From Tubulanus polymorphus (Eukaryota > Nemertea > Palaeonemertea > Tubulaniformes > Tubulanidae), in the NCBI RefSeq assembly GCF_964204645.1, contig NC_134027.1:4824485-4888484 (forward strand): 64,000 bases of DNA, written 5' to 3'. Position numbers and translations under genes: made by a program. The notes under the pieces are model-generated. The model was given only the letters and a program-made list of their open reading frames with translations, was not told where the DNA came from and made no database searches. Each line of letters starts with the position of its first letter. Position 1 is the first letter of the stretch. This document shows positions 12,281 to 23,806 of the stretch, in pieces.

Positions 12281-12625
12281 AGAACAGAGAGACATACTTC
12301 TTAATACTTTCGTCACATGTCATAAACATATGTATACCTTTTACTGGATCCGAGAATATTTCAGTGAACCGTTTTTGCTGTTTATGTCGATAAAGATGGA
12401 GATGGTTCATTCTTTTATAAAGAAGCGTTCCGGTGAAAAATGCCTAAATGTTGTGCGTTTTACCATTAGATCTAGGATCCAAATCATAATATATCACTGA
12501 TTACGAGGTTGCTGCAATCTGTTGGGTGAACACGTACACGGAGAAGAATTCATATCGACAACCCTTGCTATCCAATGTCCTCTCGTACGTAGCTGCAAAA
12601 TTGACATTTTATGAGAGTTAAGGTA
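12281..12625 (+). pseudogene. decayed copy of the GPCR 3' end
   Basis: This stretch matches 10060-10410 (last coding part and 3' flank of the GPCR at 9259-10194) with many substitutions and small deletions. Shared runs include AGAACAGAGAGACATACTT and ATAAAGAAGCGTTCC. It lacks all upstream helices and the reading frame is broken by deletions around the TM7 region, so no receptor can be made. Because non-coding 3' flank is included, it is a local DNA duplication and not a retrocopy. The break before 12281 has no visible GPCR homology. Confidence 0.8.
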
Positions 12626-12940
12626 CCGTTCTTCCGAGTTAATTGATATATTTTTGTTTGTTATTTTATCCCGTTGTTCAGATCTTTGTTTCCCGGAATT
12701 CTGCAAACAACATCAAATTGAATAAAAACACGAAGGACTAAAAATCGATGTCCGCGTCTTGATTTTCAATCTCGTAACCGTGCAAACGACGAGTCGTCAC
12801 ATCTTAATTTGCAATAACTTATTGATTTGCAGAGATTAAGATTAAGATTTTTTTTTTCATTTTTTCCCATCATTTGAGTTAAATTCATCACAACTTTCGC
12901 TCCTTTTTTAATTTTTTGCAGTCCTCCCAAGTCATCTTCA

Positions 12941-13067
12941 CTGACTCGATATAGTCGAAACGTTGAAATAAACTACTATCTCGAAGTTTCATTTTCGGAC
13001 TTTTTATTATCATTGTGGGATTCTCTCCTCATCGCGTCAACACGGACATAGTGTTCTACCAATCGTG
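12941..13067 (+). repeat. dispersed repeat, copy A (GAAACG family)
   Basis: About 125 bp, from the ACTCGATATAGTCGAAACG motif through the tail ending near ATAGTGTTCTACCAATCGTG. It is nearly identical to 15110-15236 inside intron 2 of the GTPase-kinase gene. I cannot assign a transposon class with confidence; a Penelope-like or related retroelement end is possible. Confidence 0.7.
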
Positions 13068-13440
13068 AACTGTTTATTCATACTTAAACAAAAATTTGAT
13101 TTTTATAAATAAATTCATGTTCCCTTCAATTTTAAAATGCATACTATAAAAAAATCTTTTTCATGTTTTTCTCTTCGCCCTCCCATTTTGTTCTTGAAAA
13201 AATCCGTTCTCCGAGAAAAAACTTTAGGTTGAATTATGTGTCAATAAAACGTTTTTCTAGCGTTGGCGCTCTGGAAAATGCAGGAATCGAACCCAAAGTT
13301 CAAGTACCGTTCCAATCGTCCAGTCCGATCCCCATTCCGCACTTCCTGGTTGTGTCAAAATGCAAAATGAAACAGGTTTTTGGCTTTTTCGCCAAGCGAT
13401 TTAAATATGTTTGTAAGAGGTTTCGTTCAAGCATTTCAAC

Positions 13441-16400
13441 ATGTCTAGTCAGTACAACTACACGGAAGAAATAGTCAGTGAGTTGGGAAATATTTTTGAT
13501 GCCCTTGATTTGTTGGAAGAAAACAAAATAGAAATCGGCAGTTTGGAAACTTTGGCTGAAATGAAAGATTTATTGATCAGCAAGTTGAATGAAGTTTCAG
13601 ATGTACCGGTAGGTTCAGACAAGATAATCATCTCTTTCCTAGTAAAGCATATAGCAATAGGTCCAGAGACGGACGGTGCAGAATTCTAGGCATTTTAACT
13701 CTAAAGTTGTTTAGGCTATTCTATAAAAACTGAATCGCCTGTGACGTTGTCACAGGTTCGACAATAATGAAAAATATGGATCTTTTGAAAAACTGTATTT
13801 ATTTTGAATAACAAGTGGAAGAAATCATTCAATAGCAGGGTCCGATCTAAGGAATGAAAGCCATTTGCCCGGGGGGCAAGCATATCTGAAATTTCACTTG
13901 CCCCCTCCAAAAGCTTCTTGCCGCCCTGCACAGGCAGACCGATTGTTGGCATTATCATCCATTGTATCAAGTGGGAAAAAAGCTTTGAGACATGAAATTG
14001 CACTAGCCCGTGGGGGGCAAGTGATAATGATAACCTACTTGCCCGGATGAGAATATACTTGTCCCGGACAATCGGACGTGCTTAGATCGGACCCTGCGAT
14101 AGTATAGGCTACCTCATTATATATTGTGTTTGAATTTATTTTTGCAGGTTCAAACAGAAGTGGACTGGTTTCGTGAAATTGCGCATGACCATGAAGTAAA
14201 AAAGCTTGATCTGATGAAAATATATGCGCAGTTATCTGAATTACTATTATCATTAAAAGAAAAACCTAGAGATCAGATCGAAAGACAAGTTCCCGATTGC
14301 GTTGATAGACTGATGCAAAATAACAGCGTTCTAGCGCATAAGGGCTGTCCAATACTGGTGGCTGGTGAGTTTGGCGTGTATAAGTTTTGGAATAAATTTT
14401 TAACCCTAATGAACATGTTTATCCAGAGTCTGAACCCTTTCAGTGCGTCTACACCACAGTGCGGTGGATGAATCCTTGATGTGTATTGATGTAGTTAGTG
14501 CGGTGTATTGATGTGATTAGTAATTAGTTTTTATCTCTATTGAAAGATGGCGGCACCTGTCAAACATTGTGAAATATTAGTAACTAACGATACACTGCGC
14601 TGCGGTGTATACACACTATATGGTATTCCCGTTATTCAACACACTAGGGTGGAATTTTTCAAAATTTTCAAATTATCTCCAGCACAGCATAGGGTATTGG
14701 TTAGTCAGCACTGAAAGGGTTAAGAGGAGTGTAGGTTATCCTTGCAACTGCCGGTGATATGATTCTCTGTGACTGCCAGCGATTGGATGCCCTTGTGACT
14801 TCATGCTCTAGTGACTGAAAGAGACTAAAAGTTTCACACAACATCTCTGACAATCAGGTCACAATCAACCTCAATTCCAATGTAGAGAGAATCCCACAAT
14901 TATAACGAAAAAGTCCGAAAATGAAACTTCGAGATAGGGAAGCAAACTAAGTTTGCTTCCCTTTAATCTATTTTAGCTTGTAACTGTTTCTACGTTAATT
15001 TTCCTTTAGTTTGTATCATCTCTGATTACTTGAATTAGTCTCTTTGTCTCTTGATTGTATATATATCTCATAATTTTTGTAGTTTCTCATTATTCCTGAA
15101 GATGACTATTAGGATATAGTCGAAACGTTGAAATAAACTACTATCTCGAAGTTTCATTTTCGGACTTTTTCGTTATAATTGTGGGATTCTCTCTACATCG
15201 CGTCAACACGGATATAGTGTTCTATCAATCGTGATCAATTCCAATTTGTAACCAGTCGCATTGCGTCGCAAGCAGTCGACTTACACCAGCCTGGAAGTTA
15301 TACTCAATAAGTGTATTCTCTTATTTTAAGGTGAAACTGGTGCAGGAAAAAGTAGCTTCCTTAATCTCCTGATCGGAGAGGATATTCTACCGGTTGATTG
15401 CTATGAGAGCACCACTTCAACCATCTGTGAAATTAAACACTCCGATAGTAGATATGCCGTCATTCATCGGAAAAATGGAAAAGATCCTATCAATGAAAAA
15501 CTAGATGGAAGATTAGATGGCGTACAAAAAATATTGAATAAATATGTGAATATTGTCTCTGATGATCGGTCTCAAAATGAATATGAGCTTGTCGAGATTT
15601 TCTGGCCAATACCAATTTTACAGGTACGTACTATTTATAAATGAACTTGTTAGAAATTCAGATCTTTGTAGAATTGAACGGTTGAATAGACATTTAAGAG
15701 TATGTATTGATATATTATATGTTTTAGGGAAATGTGTATATCGTTGATAGTCCAGGCATCGGAGAAACAGAATCCATGAATCAGAATATTTACAAGTACT
15801 TACCAAATGCTGCCGCTTTCATTTACATTATCAACAGTAAGAATGCTGGTGGTGTTACTGATGATAGAGTAAGTACTTCTACTGAGATTCTCTAATTGTA
15901 TTTGTATATCTTCTTTATCGAGATTTCAATGCGTTAATGTTGTTCATCTGTTAATGGTTTCAGTTGATTACTCTGATTGGTCATGTCAAAGAAATTTTAT
16001 TCGATGAAAAAGTGCTACAGCGTTTCGATCCCCGTTCAGCCATATTCATTTTCAACAAATGGGATCAGGTACCAGAACAATCTCGCGATTCAGTTGCCGA
16101 TAACATGACTAGTAAATTACAGTGTTGGCCTGGACTTGATATAGATGAACAAGTTTTCTTTCTTTCTATTACTGAGGTGAGACGGCCACTTTTAAATTCT
16201 TACGGTTCTTGTGCATTACATGTACTAGGAAAACGCATTTTTTCTTTTCTGTTGACAGGTTGTGCGATGTCGAAAGCAATCTATTGGCATGACAAAACAG
16301 TACGCGGATATCATGCATGGATTAAGGAAATTCTTAAAAACTGGATTGGAAATATCTACTAGAAGACATTATAAGTATGAAACATCTCAATCTTCAATGA

Positions 16401-18754
16401 TCTCATATTCCGCCTTACTCTTTTGAGAATCAGGGAAATAGAAACATTCTCCAGATACATTTTGGTAAAATTCCTTGATTCGAGTGGTTTCCTGAGTAAG
16501 ACGGAATCTACTGCATCTTTAACCTTCAGATTTTAAGTGTACACCCTGATATTGTTTGTATAAATTTACAGTTGGCTTCGACACATTTTGGATCGTATCG
16601 AGATGCCTCTTACATCTCCTATTGCAGCAGCTCGACGCAACAAAATCGAACGTACGGAAATAAAGAAGAAAATTGGTAAACAAATACACAATCTATACGG
16701 AAAATCGGATCGAATTATTCAAGACCTTGAACATCGACTGAAAACTGAGGTTGATACAATTGTTCATGTGCTTCATGAGCATCTGAAGTGTAAGAGTACG
16801 CGTCAACGTTTGTTTGAAAAATGTACAGAATATGAAGGAATTTTACCAGACAGTGACGAGTGGTGCACTGTGAAAGATGAAATACAAAATTTAGTATTCA
16901 AAATCATTAATGATGAGGTCACTGAATGGGAGAAAGATAAGTGTATGTTCATTCACGCCAAGTCAGAACTGGTTTCCATGTTGAAAGATCGCTTTCATTT
17001 GTTGAATTCCGAGTTGGAGCGAATTGAACGTGAAATCCGAGGTTCCTCATTGATGTCTGTGTCGACAACCAGTTTGAGAAAATTTGAAAAATTTGGTTTG
17101 TTTGGATACACTGAAAAAGCTGTACTTTGGACGACGGCTCCTTTGTGGTTTCCCTTAGCTATATTAGCCAGTGTCATAGCTTTACCTGTTTATGGTTCAA
17201 TCAATATATTCAACCATATATCTCACAGCCGAAAAATGAAGAAGTTCACCAGAGATAAGATGATGTACTTGCAAAAGGAAGTGTCCAAATATTTAGATTG
17301 GCTCGACTTGGATGCTGTAAAAACAACTCTTGTTGAAAACCATCTAGTACACCTAGCCAATTACACAAAGAAATGTACCGCAATTATCAAGCGTTTCCTC
17401 GAGGCAGATAAAGAACTGCTCGATGAACTTGATGGAAAATCGGTACTGTGGAACACACAAACAATACTTGACGAGTATATTCCGATATATGGTAAATTTC
17501 GGCGAATTTTTTCCCAGCTCGAAGTCATGCATTTTCGTCATTATTTACATATAGATGATGAAATTTTCATCGATAAAGACCGCTTTGTCTCGTGGGGTAA
17601 TAGGATCGGGAGAGGAAGTTTCGGTGATGTTTATGAAGCTCATGTCCAGATAAATTTGGCATGCTCTGTGTGCGGATCGCGATGGGAGGAGAGAAAATGT
17701 GCTGTGAAAATTATCGAGGTCGAAGTGCATCGACGATCGAGTCAGCCTCTAGAGTTGGCCCATGAAATTAAAGTGCTCAGGTAAGTAACACCTTACGGAC
17801 AATAGGAGGATCCAAACATGTCTGAAGGCGATTTATTGAAATTAGTATATATTTTCAGGAGCATCAATTCCGAACGTCACAAGGTTTGTGAAGACTGTTT
17901 TTATGGTGACAAGTCTGAAAATATCTCCAATCAGTCACACGATTCAAGTGTTCAAACAATTCAAAAGCCCCAATTACATGAACACATAGCTAAAGGCAGC
18001 AGAAACGTCATACGTCTGTTCGGAGTCCATTTTCAAGAAAGCATAAAAGCTGAAGTGTTACTAGTCATGGAGTACTGCAAAGAAACTCTGAAGGATGCTA
18101 TATTTAATAATAGTCAAAGAATTCCAGCCAAACATCTAGAATTGGGGCAAGAATTTAAAAGCGCAGTTGAGTTTTTCTTTAAGTATGCTATTCGACTAAC
18201 GCGTGGATTAATGTATATACATGATCTGCAAATCATTCATAGAGATTTGAAACTGGAGAATATACTGGTAAGTAATCGTGTAATCAATTTGAACTCAAAT
18301 CATTACCAACTTAATCTGATACTCATTCATTTTACAGCTCACCGAAGACGGTCAGTTGAAGATAAGTGACTTGGGAGTGGCAAAACCAGAGAAACAAATA
18401 ACTGGAACAATGAAAGGTACATTAGCGTACCTTGATCCGGAAATATTGCGCGGAGGTCTGTCAACACGTCCATCGGATATATATAGCCTTGGTTTAATTT
18501 TGTGGGAAATGTGGTATGGCTGCGAAGTTTTTGCGGATTATTACGAACTTGGTTGGCAAATTTTACAACAAGATATACTCGATGGAGTGCGGCCAGATTT
18601 TAGTCAACGACGAGCACCATTTTGTAAACTACAGGATTTAATGATCGGATGTTGGCACAATGATCCATGGAAACGGTTTTCTGATGCGCGGTGTAAAAAA
18701 GAACTTAAAGCTTTAAGGTCCATAATAGATGAATTAACCCTTCCAACGTTGTAA
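13441..18754 (+). CDS. dynamin-like GTPase fused to a DSTYK-like protein kinase
   Basis: Nine exons (13441-13608, 14148-14364, 15331-15623, 15728-15868, 15964-16176, 16259-16374, 16572-17780, 17859-18267, 18338-18754) give 1060 residues, all phases consistent. The N-terminal helical region is followed by a GTPase domain with G1 GETGAGKSS (129-137), G3 DSPG (233-236) and G4 NKWD (304-307). A helical middle contains a strongly hydrophobic stretch at about 567-596, possibly a membrane-insertion segment. The C-terminal kinase has a glycine loop at 728-736, lysine in CAVK (762), HRD at 913-915 and DLG at 933-935. DLG in place of DFG, followed by AKPE, resembles DSTYK (dusty kinase). In vertebrate DSTYK the region before the kinase lacks a recognisable G1 motif, so this is a DSTYK-like form with both sites apparently intact. 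Substrate and location are unknown. AATAAA lies at 19300-19305. Confidence 0.88.
13836..14096. mobile_element. MITE with CAGGGTCCGATCTAAG inverted ends
   Basis: About 260 bp in intron 1 of the GTPase-kinase gene, bounded by perfect inverted repeats (CAGGGTCCGATCTAAG and its complement). It has no coding capacity. The CAGGG ends recall hAT elements, but flanks CAATAG and CGATAG match at only five of six bases, so the target duplication is uncertain. Confidence 0.65.
14435..14719. mobile_element. TTAA-type MITE, copy 1
   Basis: About 285 bp in intron 2 of the GTPase-kinase gene. The ends CCCTTTCAGTGC and GCACTGAAAGGG are inverted repeats. The right flank is TTAA and the left flank TGAA, probably a mutated TTAA. 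It is homologous over its length to 38179-38466. TTAA targets and a CCC start fit piggyBac-derived non-autonomous elements. Confidence 0.75.
14887..15236. mobile_element. foldback element with GAAACG hairpin, copy B
   Basis: Lies in intron 2 of the GTPase-kinase gene. Inverted arms of about 52 bp (14887-14938 and 15141-15195) share GAGAGAATCCCACAATTATA and its complement. The right half continues in the same sequence as copy A (12941-13067). A hairpin with stem GACTAT/ATAGTC just before GAAACG lies at 15103-15126. The class is uncertain. Confidence 0.65.
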
Positions 18755-19461
18755 TATCGGTGATTACGAAACCATTAACTGCTGATAATGTATGGTATTT
18801 GCATTATATACTGTTACATGTATGTAATTCATATGACATGAATAACAAAAATGATTTGATAGCTACAAAATTATCATCATGGACTAAACGGAGGCCTGGT
18901 AAGGCCTGTAGGTGAAAAATGAATCTACCCCAAGAAAGCTTTAATATGTTTACAGTAGAATCTGTTTAATTCGGATAATTTGGGACCAACAAAATTCATC
19001 CGGTTTACGGGAATACCAGAAGTAATTTTCTAATTAATTTAAAACCAAAATCCTGGTTAAGCTGATCCGGATAAAGCGGGTTTGATTGTAGTAAAAGTAT
19101 AAAATGAAGTTTGCTATGTATTTAAATCATAAGGTGCTGAATATTAAAATTTTATTGCTATTTACTGATTTTATATAATAAATTCCTACATATTTTATAC
19201 ATTGTATTTGCACTAAGTGATTATTTTCATCTCGATCAAGTCGTCCAATTTTCTTTGATCTTAGCAACACATTCAAAACTCCTAGATAGATAACTGACGA
19301 ATAAAGATAGTGTAATGCAATATCATCATCGAAGCATTGTTTTATTATTCCTTAAATGCTAACTACAAATATATCATTAACAAAGATTCTTTCAGATTTT
19401 TCAGAATCAGTATAAAATGCATTGATTAATTCTAAAAGGTGTCAATATGTTTGAACGAGTG
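18755..19461. other. shared 3' region between GTPase-kinase and MVD
   Basis: A 707-bp gap between two convergent stops. A plus-strand AATAAA is at 19300-19305 and a minus-strand AATAAA (TTTATT on the given strand) near 19341, so the two 3' UTRs probably overlap. No other gene is visible. Confidence 0.5.
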
Positions 19462-22056
19462 TTATCTGACACAGCTAAATATTGGTTCTCCAGACTGTGA
19501 GATTAAGTGTTCATCAGTTTGTATCACTCGAGGACCGGGACCAACCTTGAAAAATATGATAGAAAGAGGAATAAGTGATACTTCATCTAAACATTTTACT
19601 AGTGGTTGGAATGGATTTAAATTTACCTGAGTGGTGATGATGTATTTGATAGCATCTGATTGAGGTTTAAACTTTACTTCAATTTTCTGATGATCATCCT
19701 AAAAACCTCAGTAAATGAATGTACTTTCATTGCACTGTCTAAAACGAGCTAAAAATCTAAAATTTTCAAATGATACCTGATTGATTGGCTGTATATCACA
19801 TTGTAACCCTTTCATCGTTAACGGATCATTTGATGGAAAATGATGATTGATTAAACTGACGAATTTTGTGACTTCATCCTCCAACATGAATAAACAGGCA
19901 TTTGGACCAGCATCAAATGTATACGCTACCTGAAATGACAAGAGTTTAAATGACATGCAGTAGACGATTACCTTCCTAGTGATGAAAAGCTGTAAATTTT
20001 CACTGACCTTTACTTGGTTTTGAGATCGGTTGTACGCATGCACCAGTTGCATGATGGTATTAGAAGTATCGTTAGTATAAAATATCGGTGGATATGTATC
20101 GCGGCAGATTGCATGAAACTGATTGCTCTCCTGAAAACATTGCAGAATATTGATCACAGAAAACATGAAGCTTCTCGTCACTGCATTTATTTCAATAAAG
20201 CACTTAACAACATACTTGCATTGTTATTTCAGCGAATGTTTCGAAATCTTTGTCATTCCAAGCTTCAGTGAGTTTTTGTACTCTATTTGTAACAATATGC
20301 TTCACCCGATAGTCAAGTAGTGAACTAGTTTCTACTGATTGTTGCATGCCCGCTGTACTAGCCGTTATCTTCTTTTGATCGTTTACCTAGTCAAATATAC
20401 CAGAATTTTATTAGAATAAATAAATATCATTTATCATACAATAACCAAATTGAAATTCAGATAAACTTACAACCAATATGATAATTCTCATCTGTGGCCA
20501 GTGAGATTCTGTAAAGAGTTGCTTAGCTCTAGAATCCGATCCATCTTTCTCTATTCCACAATCCCACATGACTAATCCGCCATATATACTTCTACATGCA
20601 CTTCCTGAACCTATCCTTGAAATAAAAACAACTTACTTATAAGAAACGTTTCAGTACCTAAGACATCGATAAATCATAGAAGCAATTGTTTGCTTCTGAT
20701 AACGATATTTGCATTTTATTTACCTCGCTATGTCGGAAACATCACCTTCAATATGGAACAACTTTGAAAGACAATATGCTGTGAATATGAAAATAAATGC
20801 AAAAAAGGAAGTAGAAATTTTTAGCGAAGAAATTGGCAAGCTTTATTCATACACAGTAATCATTGGTGGTATTTACCAAGACAGGCATATCCCGCAGCGG
20901 AAGAAGCAAGACCAGCAGCAGTTGGGAAGTTATTTTCCGAGTTAATGCGAACATGCCATCGACTTGTATCCGAATCATTTGTCTCTTCGTGACGCCTCTT
21001 ACAAGATCTACGACGAACTGAATACGAATATTTAAGACTAAAAGAGGAAAACATTTTCTAGAAAACTCATAGTCACAATAAGTAACTTACTCTCTTTAAG
21101 AACAGCCTTCAAACGAGGATTGTCGATTGATTGCACCCTAGAATACCAAAGGATAATTTCTAATAGATCTGAACATATTAGTGACAATGGTGTTTAACGG
21201 ACTGATAATTCTTACTTGTCATTCAACCAGATTCTATCCTCTGTAAATGATGGGGAAATAGCAACAGTTGTCTTCGTTCGCAACTTTAAGGAGTGGAAGA
21301 GTGAAGTATATATGAATCAATCTGAATCATTGAGCTGCATGTTTTATTTGACTGGAAGTAGGTTTAATAAAATTACCTGGTCTTGGTGCAATGTTGCACT
21401 AATTGAGGAATTTAGAGGTAGAATAAGTTCTTCATTACGTTTTCCCCCTAAAAATGAATAATTTTAATGCAAATTTCTGCAAGGGTCTTCACCCCACAGT
21501 TACAAGCTCTGTAGCCGTGTAGGATTTTAAGAACATATATAGACCATTCAAATAATTTCATTCGCACACACCCAGTATCCTAGGAACTATATATAAAAAG
21601 ACTTAATATAAAAAATCTTTTTATATATAGTACCTAGGATACTGGAGTCAAAAACTTTTTGTGTCAGGTTCCTGTGCTCACACACAATAAAATTAAGTCA
21701 TTTTAGCAAACTAAAGATTATTATATTATAAATTCTTCGTTACAGGACCAGGAAGACAGATTATCAACCTGAATCGCACTTTTCCAATGTGCAATTTATA
21801 CAATTTCTTTCTAATTTTAGTAGGCCCTACTAAAATTTAGTTATGTTATATTAGTTAGGCCTACAAATCCACATGTTGCCGTACGTAACAACGAACAACA
21901 ACTAGTACTGAAGTAGGCCCTAACTCTAGTCTACTCTAGATACCCCGCCGGTCCCGGCGCCGGTAAGGATAGAATCCTACTACACTTACAATATTTGATG
22001 ACAGCTATATTGACAGGTGCAGTGCATGTGATTCTCCTAACTCTGTTGTTGGCCAT
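19462..22056 (-). CDS. MVD: mevalonate diphosphate decarboxylase
   Basis: GHMP-family enzyme that converts mevalonate 5-diphosphate to isopentenyl diphosphate using ATP, the last step of the mevalonate route. Exons in coding order: 21990-22056, 21377-21447, 21216-21283, 21091-21137, 20877-21037, 20724-20778, 20471-20615, 20216-20386, 20008-20130, 19777-19929, 19627-19698, 19462-19545. The product is about 405 residues, the usual size. Motifs are [15 protein letters not shown] across exons 1-2, [10 protein letters not shown] (3), the ATP-binding [14 protein letters not shown] (5), [12 protein letters not shown] (7), SNQFHA (9), the catalytic [10 protein letters not shown] (10) and VGPGPRV (12). 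The exon 4/5 junction is unsettled: the good donor at 21090 gives the wrong phase, and the in-frame alternative is a weak donor 4 nt on, leaving a roughly 50-nt intron. All other phases agree. It is convergent with the GTPase-kinase gene. Confidence 0.92.
21573..21644. repeat. short hairpin with about 30-bp arms
   Basis: Arms around CCAGTATCCTAGGAACTATA pair with the complement ending ACCTAGGATACTGG, separated by a short AT-rich loop. It lies in intron 1 of MVD and is probably a small foldback element. Confidence 0.7.
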
Positions 22057-22560
22057 GAAAACGTCAGATTAAAACAAGTAAATACTTTGGGCTAATAATT
22101 AAACTGACATAAAATGCATTTGACATAATTGTCTACTTCAATAAAGCAAAATTGTTAGGTGTTCGCTGTAATAAATCGGGATCGTATGGGGATTACGTGT
22201 ATTCGTATTTGGACAAAAGCTCGGACAAATTATCGCCACACGTCCAAAGGCGCTTTTACGAATCTTTGTAAATCGATTTAAGTTTCACGTTTACGGCACG
22301 CGGTTTAGTGAATCGGATTTGGTAAATCAACTCGTTTATGGACGCGGTTTAGTAAACTGATTTATTAAATCGACTAACTTGCTCGGCGAGCAAGTTAGTG
22401 GCGATTTAGGCAGTGAAATCCAACGCCGTCCTCTTCGACCGCGGGCTAAGACATCTATCGCAGACCATCATTTATCAATAATTCGGTCACCATTGACGCC
22501 CATCTTTTGAATCGCGACCTTTAAATTGATTAATTGATTCGAGTGATTGATTGTCGAGTC
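22057..22560. other. upstream flank of MVD
   Basis: Probable MVD promoter area followed by anonymous DNA. It contains a perfect 25-bp palindrome CTAACTTGCTCGGCGAGC..., from 22374 to 22398, and imperfectly repeated CGATTTA/GGTTTAGTAAA words. I see no gene. Confidence 0.35.
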
Positions 22561-22599
22561 AGCGTGGTCTAGGTGATGCTAAATCGATGTACAAGGGTG

Positions 22600-22700
22600 T
22601 CCCGGGTGCGAACCCAATAATTACTGAAAATGGTTCTGGAATGGCCCTGATGCTGAATGGAGGATGTACTGGGGTGTCCCGGGTTCGAACCGTGTAAATA
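22600..22700 (+). repeat. tRNA-like B-box repeats
   Basis: Two adjacent related units carry GGTGTCCCGGGTGCGAACCC and GGTGTCCCGGGTTCGAACCG, like RNA polymerase III B boxes. A related sequence occurs at 46,500-46,690. This looks like a SINE family fragment; no intact tRNA fold is evident. Confidence 0.45.
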
Positions 22701-22721
22701 CTGGTTCGAAGCCATAAATAT

Positions 22722-22882
22722 TTTAACCGTCAAGTGCTGCCCCTGTACATATCGTTGACGGTGAATATATGAACTAACTTATTACTCGCGCGCCGCAGTA
22801 GGAAAATTGAACTATCAGTTAGTTCACAAATTTACCGCTTATGATACACATAGGGGCAGCACCCAACAGTTAAAAACCGACA
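22722..22882. mobile_element. small MITE with GTGCTGCCCCT ends
   Basis: Inverted ends TTTTAACCGTCAAGTGCTGC and the complement of TAGGGGCAGCACCCAACAGT enclose about 160 bp with no coding capacity. The class is unknown. Confidence 0.5.
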
Positions 22883-22904
22883 GTATGTACTAAATAAGAA
22901 TTGA

Positions 22905-23127
22905 ATAATAAGATAAAATCCCACTTTTTACAGATTAAAAGAATTTAAAAACCAGAATTTATTTATTCAATCAAAAATATATAAAAGACACGACGTTTCG
23001 ATCTCATCGGGTCAGGTGACGATGATCTCTTAATCACGTCGTGTCTTTTATATATTTTTTATTGAATAAATAATTTCTGGTTTTTAAATTCTTTTAATCT
23101 GTAAATAGTGTGATTTTATCTTATTAT
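22905..23127. mobile_element. 223-bp foldback element with GAAACG loop
   Basis: Two arms of about 95 bp (e.g. AATTTAAAAACCAGAA and its complement) fold onto each other almost perfectly. The minus-strand apex has CCTGACCCGATGAGATCGAAACG, related to the other GAAACG hairpins. There is no open frame. Confidence 0.75.
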
Positions 23128-23384
23128 CCGTTCACCACGTTTGAGTGTGGTTATCGTTCTAAGAATTGAATAGATTCGTAATTAAGAGTGAGAGCCATAA
23201 CAGGGTTCACTCACTCACACTACCAATCACAATTTTGGGCTACTGTTATTGGAGTTTCAAATTATACCCTCTGAAATTACATCCATCATCTGAAACATTT
23301 CCGTATGGCCAAAATTCCTAGTTTTTTAAACATGGGCCAGTGGTGCCCGTATGGCCAAAATTCTTGTTTTAAACATGGGCCAGT

Positions 23385-23450
23385 GGTGCTCTCGAAACAG
23401 TGGTCTCCGGTTTACGAGGCGGGAATTCTAACCACTAGACCATAGATCTA
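23385..23450 (-). repeat. tRNA-derived (Thr-like) remnant
   Basis: On the minus strand an A-box-like TGGTCTAGTGGTTAGAATTC is followed by CCTCGTAAACCGGAGACC, where CGT sits in an anticodon-like loop, and a degraded B box TTTCGAGAGC. The anticodon stem does not pair well, so this is a SINE or pseudogene rather than a working tRNA. Confidence 0.5.
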
Positions 23451-23721
23451 TCGTAATCATTCGTGTGTGTAAGTTTGTCTCGTATGTGATTTTGTATGTG
23501 TTCAGTTTGCTTAAAATCGATTTTCAGAATGCATCTTGTTTGCATCACAGTTTGTCAAACGGATTAAGTTAAACAGATAACTGGGTAAACTGAGGACACA
23601 TCAGTGTGAATATTAATTGAATTTGCGTGCATTCGAACCAAATGGATTTTTTGTGGCGTTGATCAGGTTCGAATCCCATCAGAAAATGATTTTCTAAACT
23701 TGGCGGTAATATTGGTACTTC

Positions 23722-23806
23722 TCATTGGCCAGGATCAGTGACGTCACACTGTCAGTATAAAAACTCAGGTCAGCTGATCCCTCTTTCCAGTTCGGCCATT
23801 TTTCAG
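23722..23806 (+). promoter_or_regulatory. RNA polymerase II promoter with first non-coding exon
   Basis: A compact ordered set: inverted CCAAT (ATTGGCC, about 23724), a CRE TGACGTCA (23739-23746) and TATAAAA (23756-23762). A start site near 23786-23790 would give a tiny leader exon ending TTTTCAG at 23806 before GTAAGC. The acceptor TTGCAG at 24016 begins the next exon. Function is inferred from motif order. Confidence 0.55.

Noticed and set aside
15096-15130. Possible hammerhead ribozyme (CTGAAGA ... GAAACG)
   Set aside because: The CTGANGA and GAAA boxes are present, but the stem between them leaves extra unpaired bases, and no convincing stems I and III were found. Kept only as a structured repeat.
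23385-23450. Functional tRNA gene on the minus strand
   Set aside because: The anticodon and T stems do not pair, and the B box is degraded.
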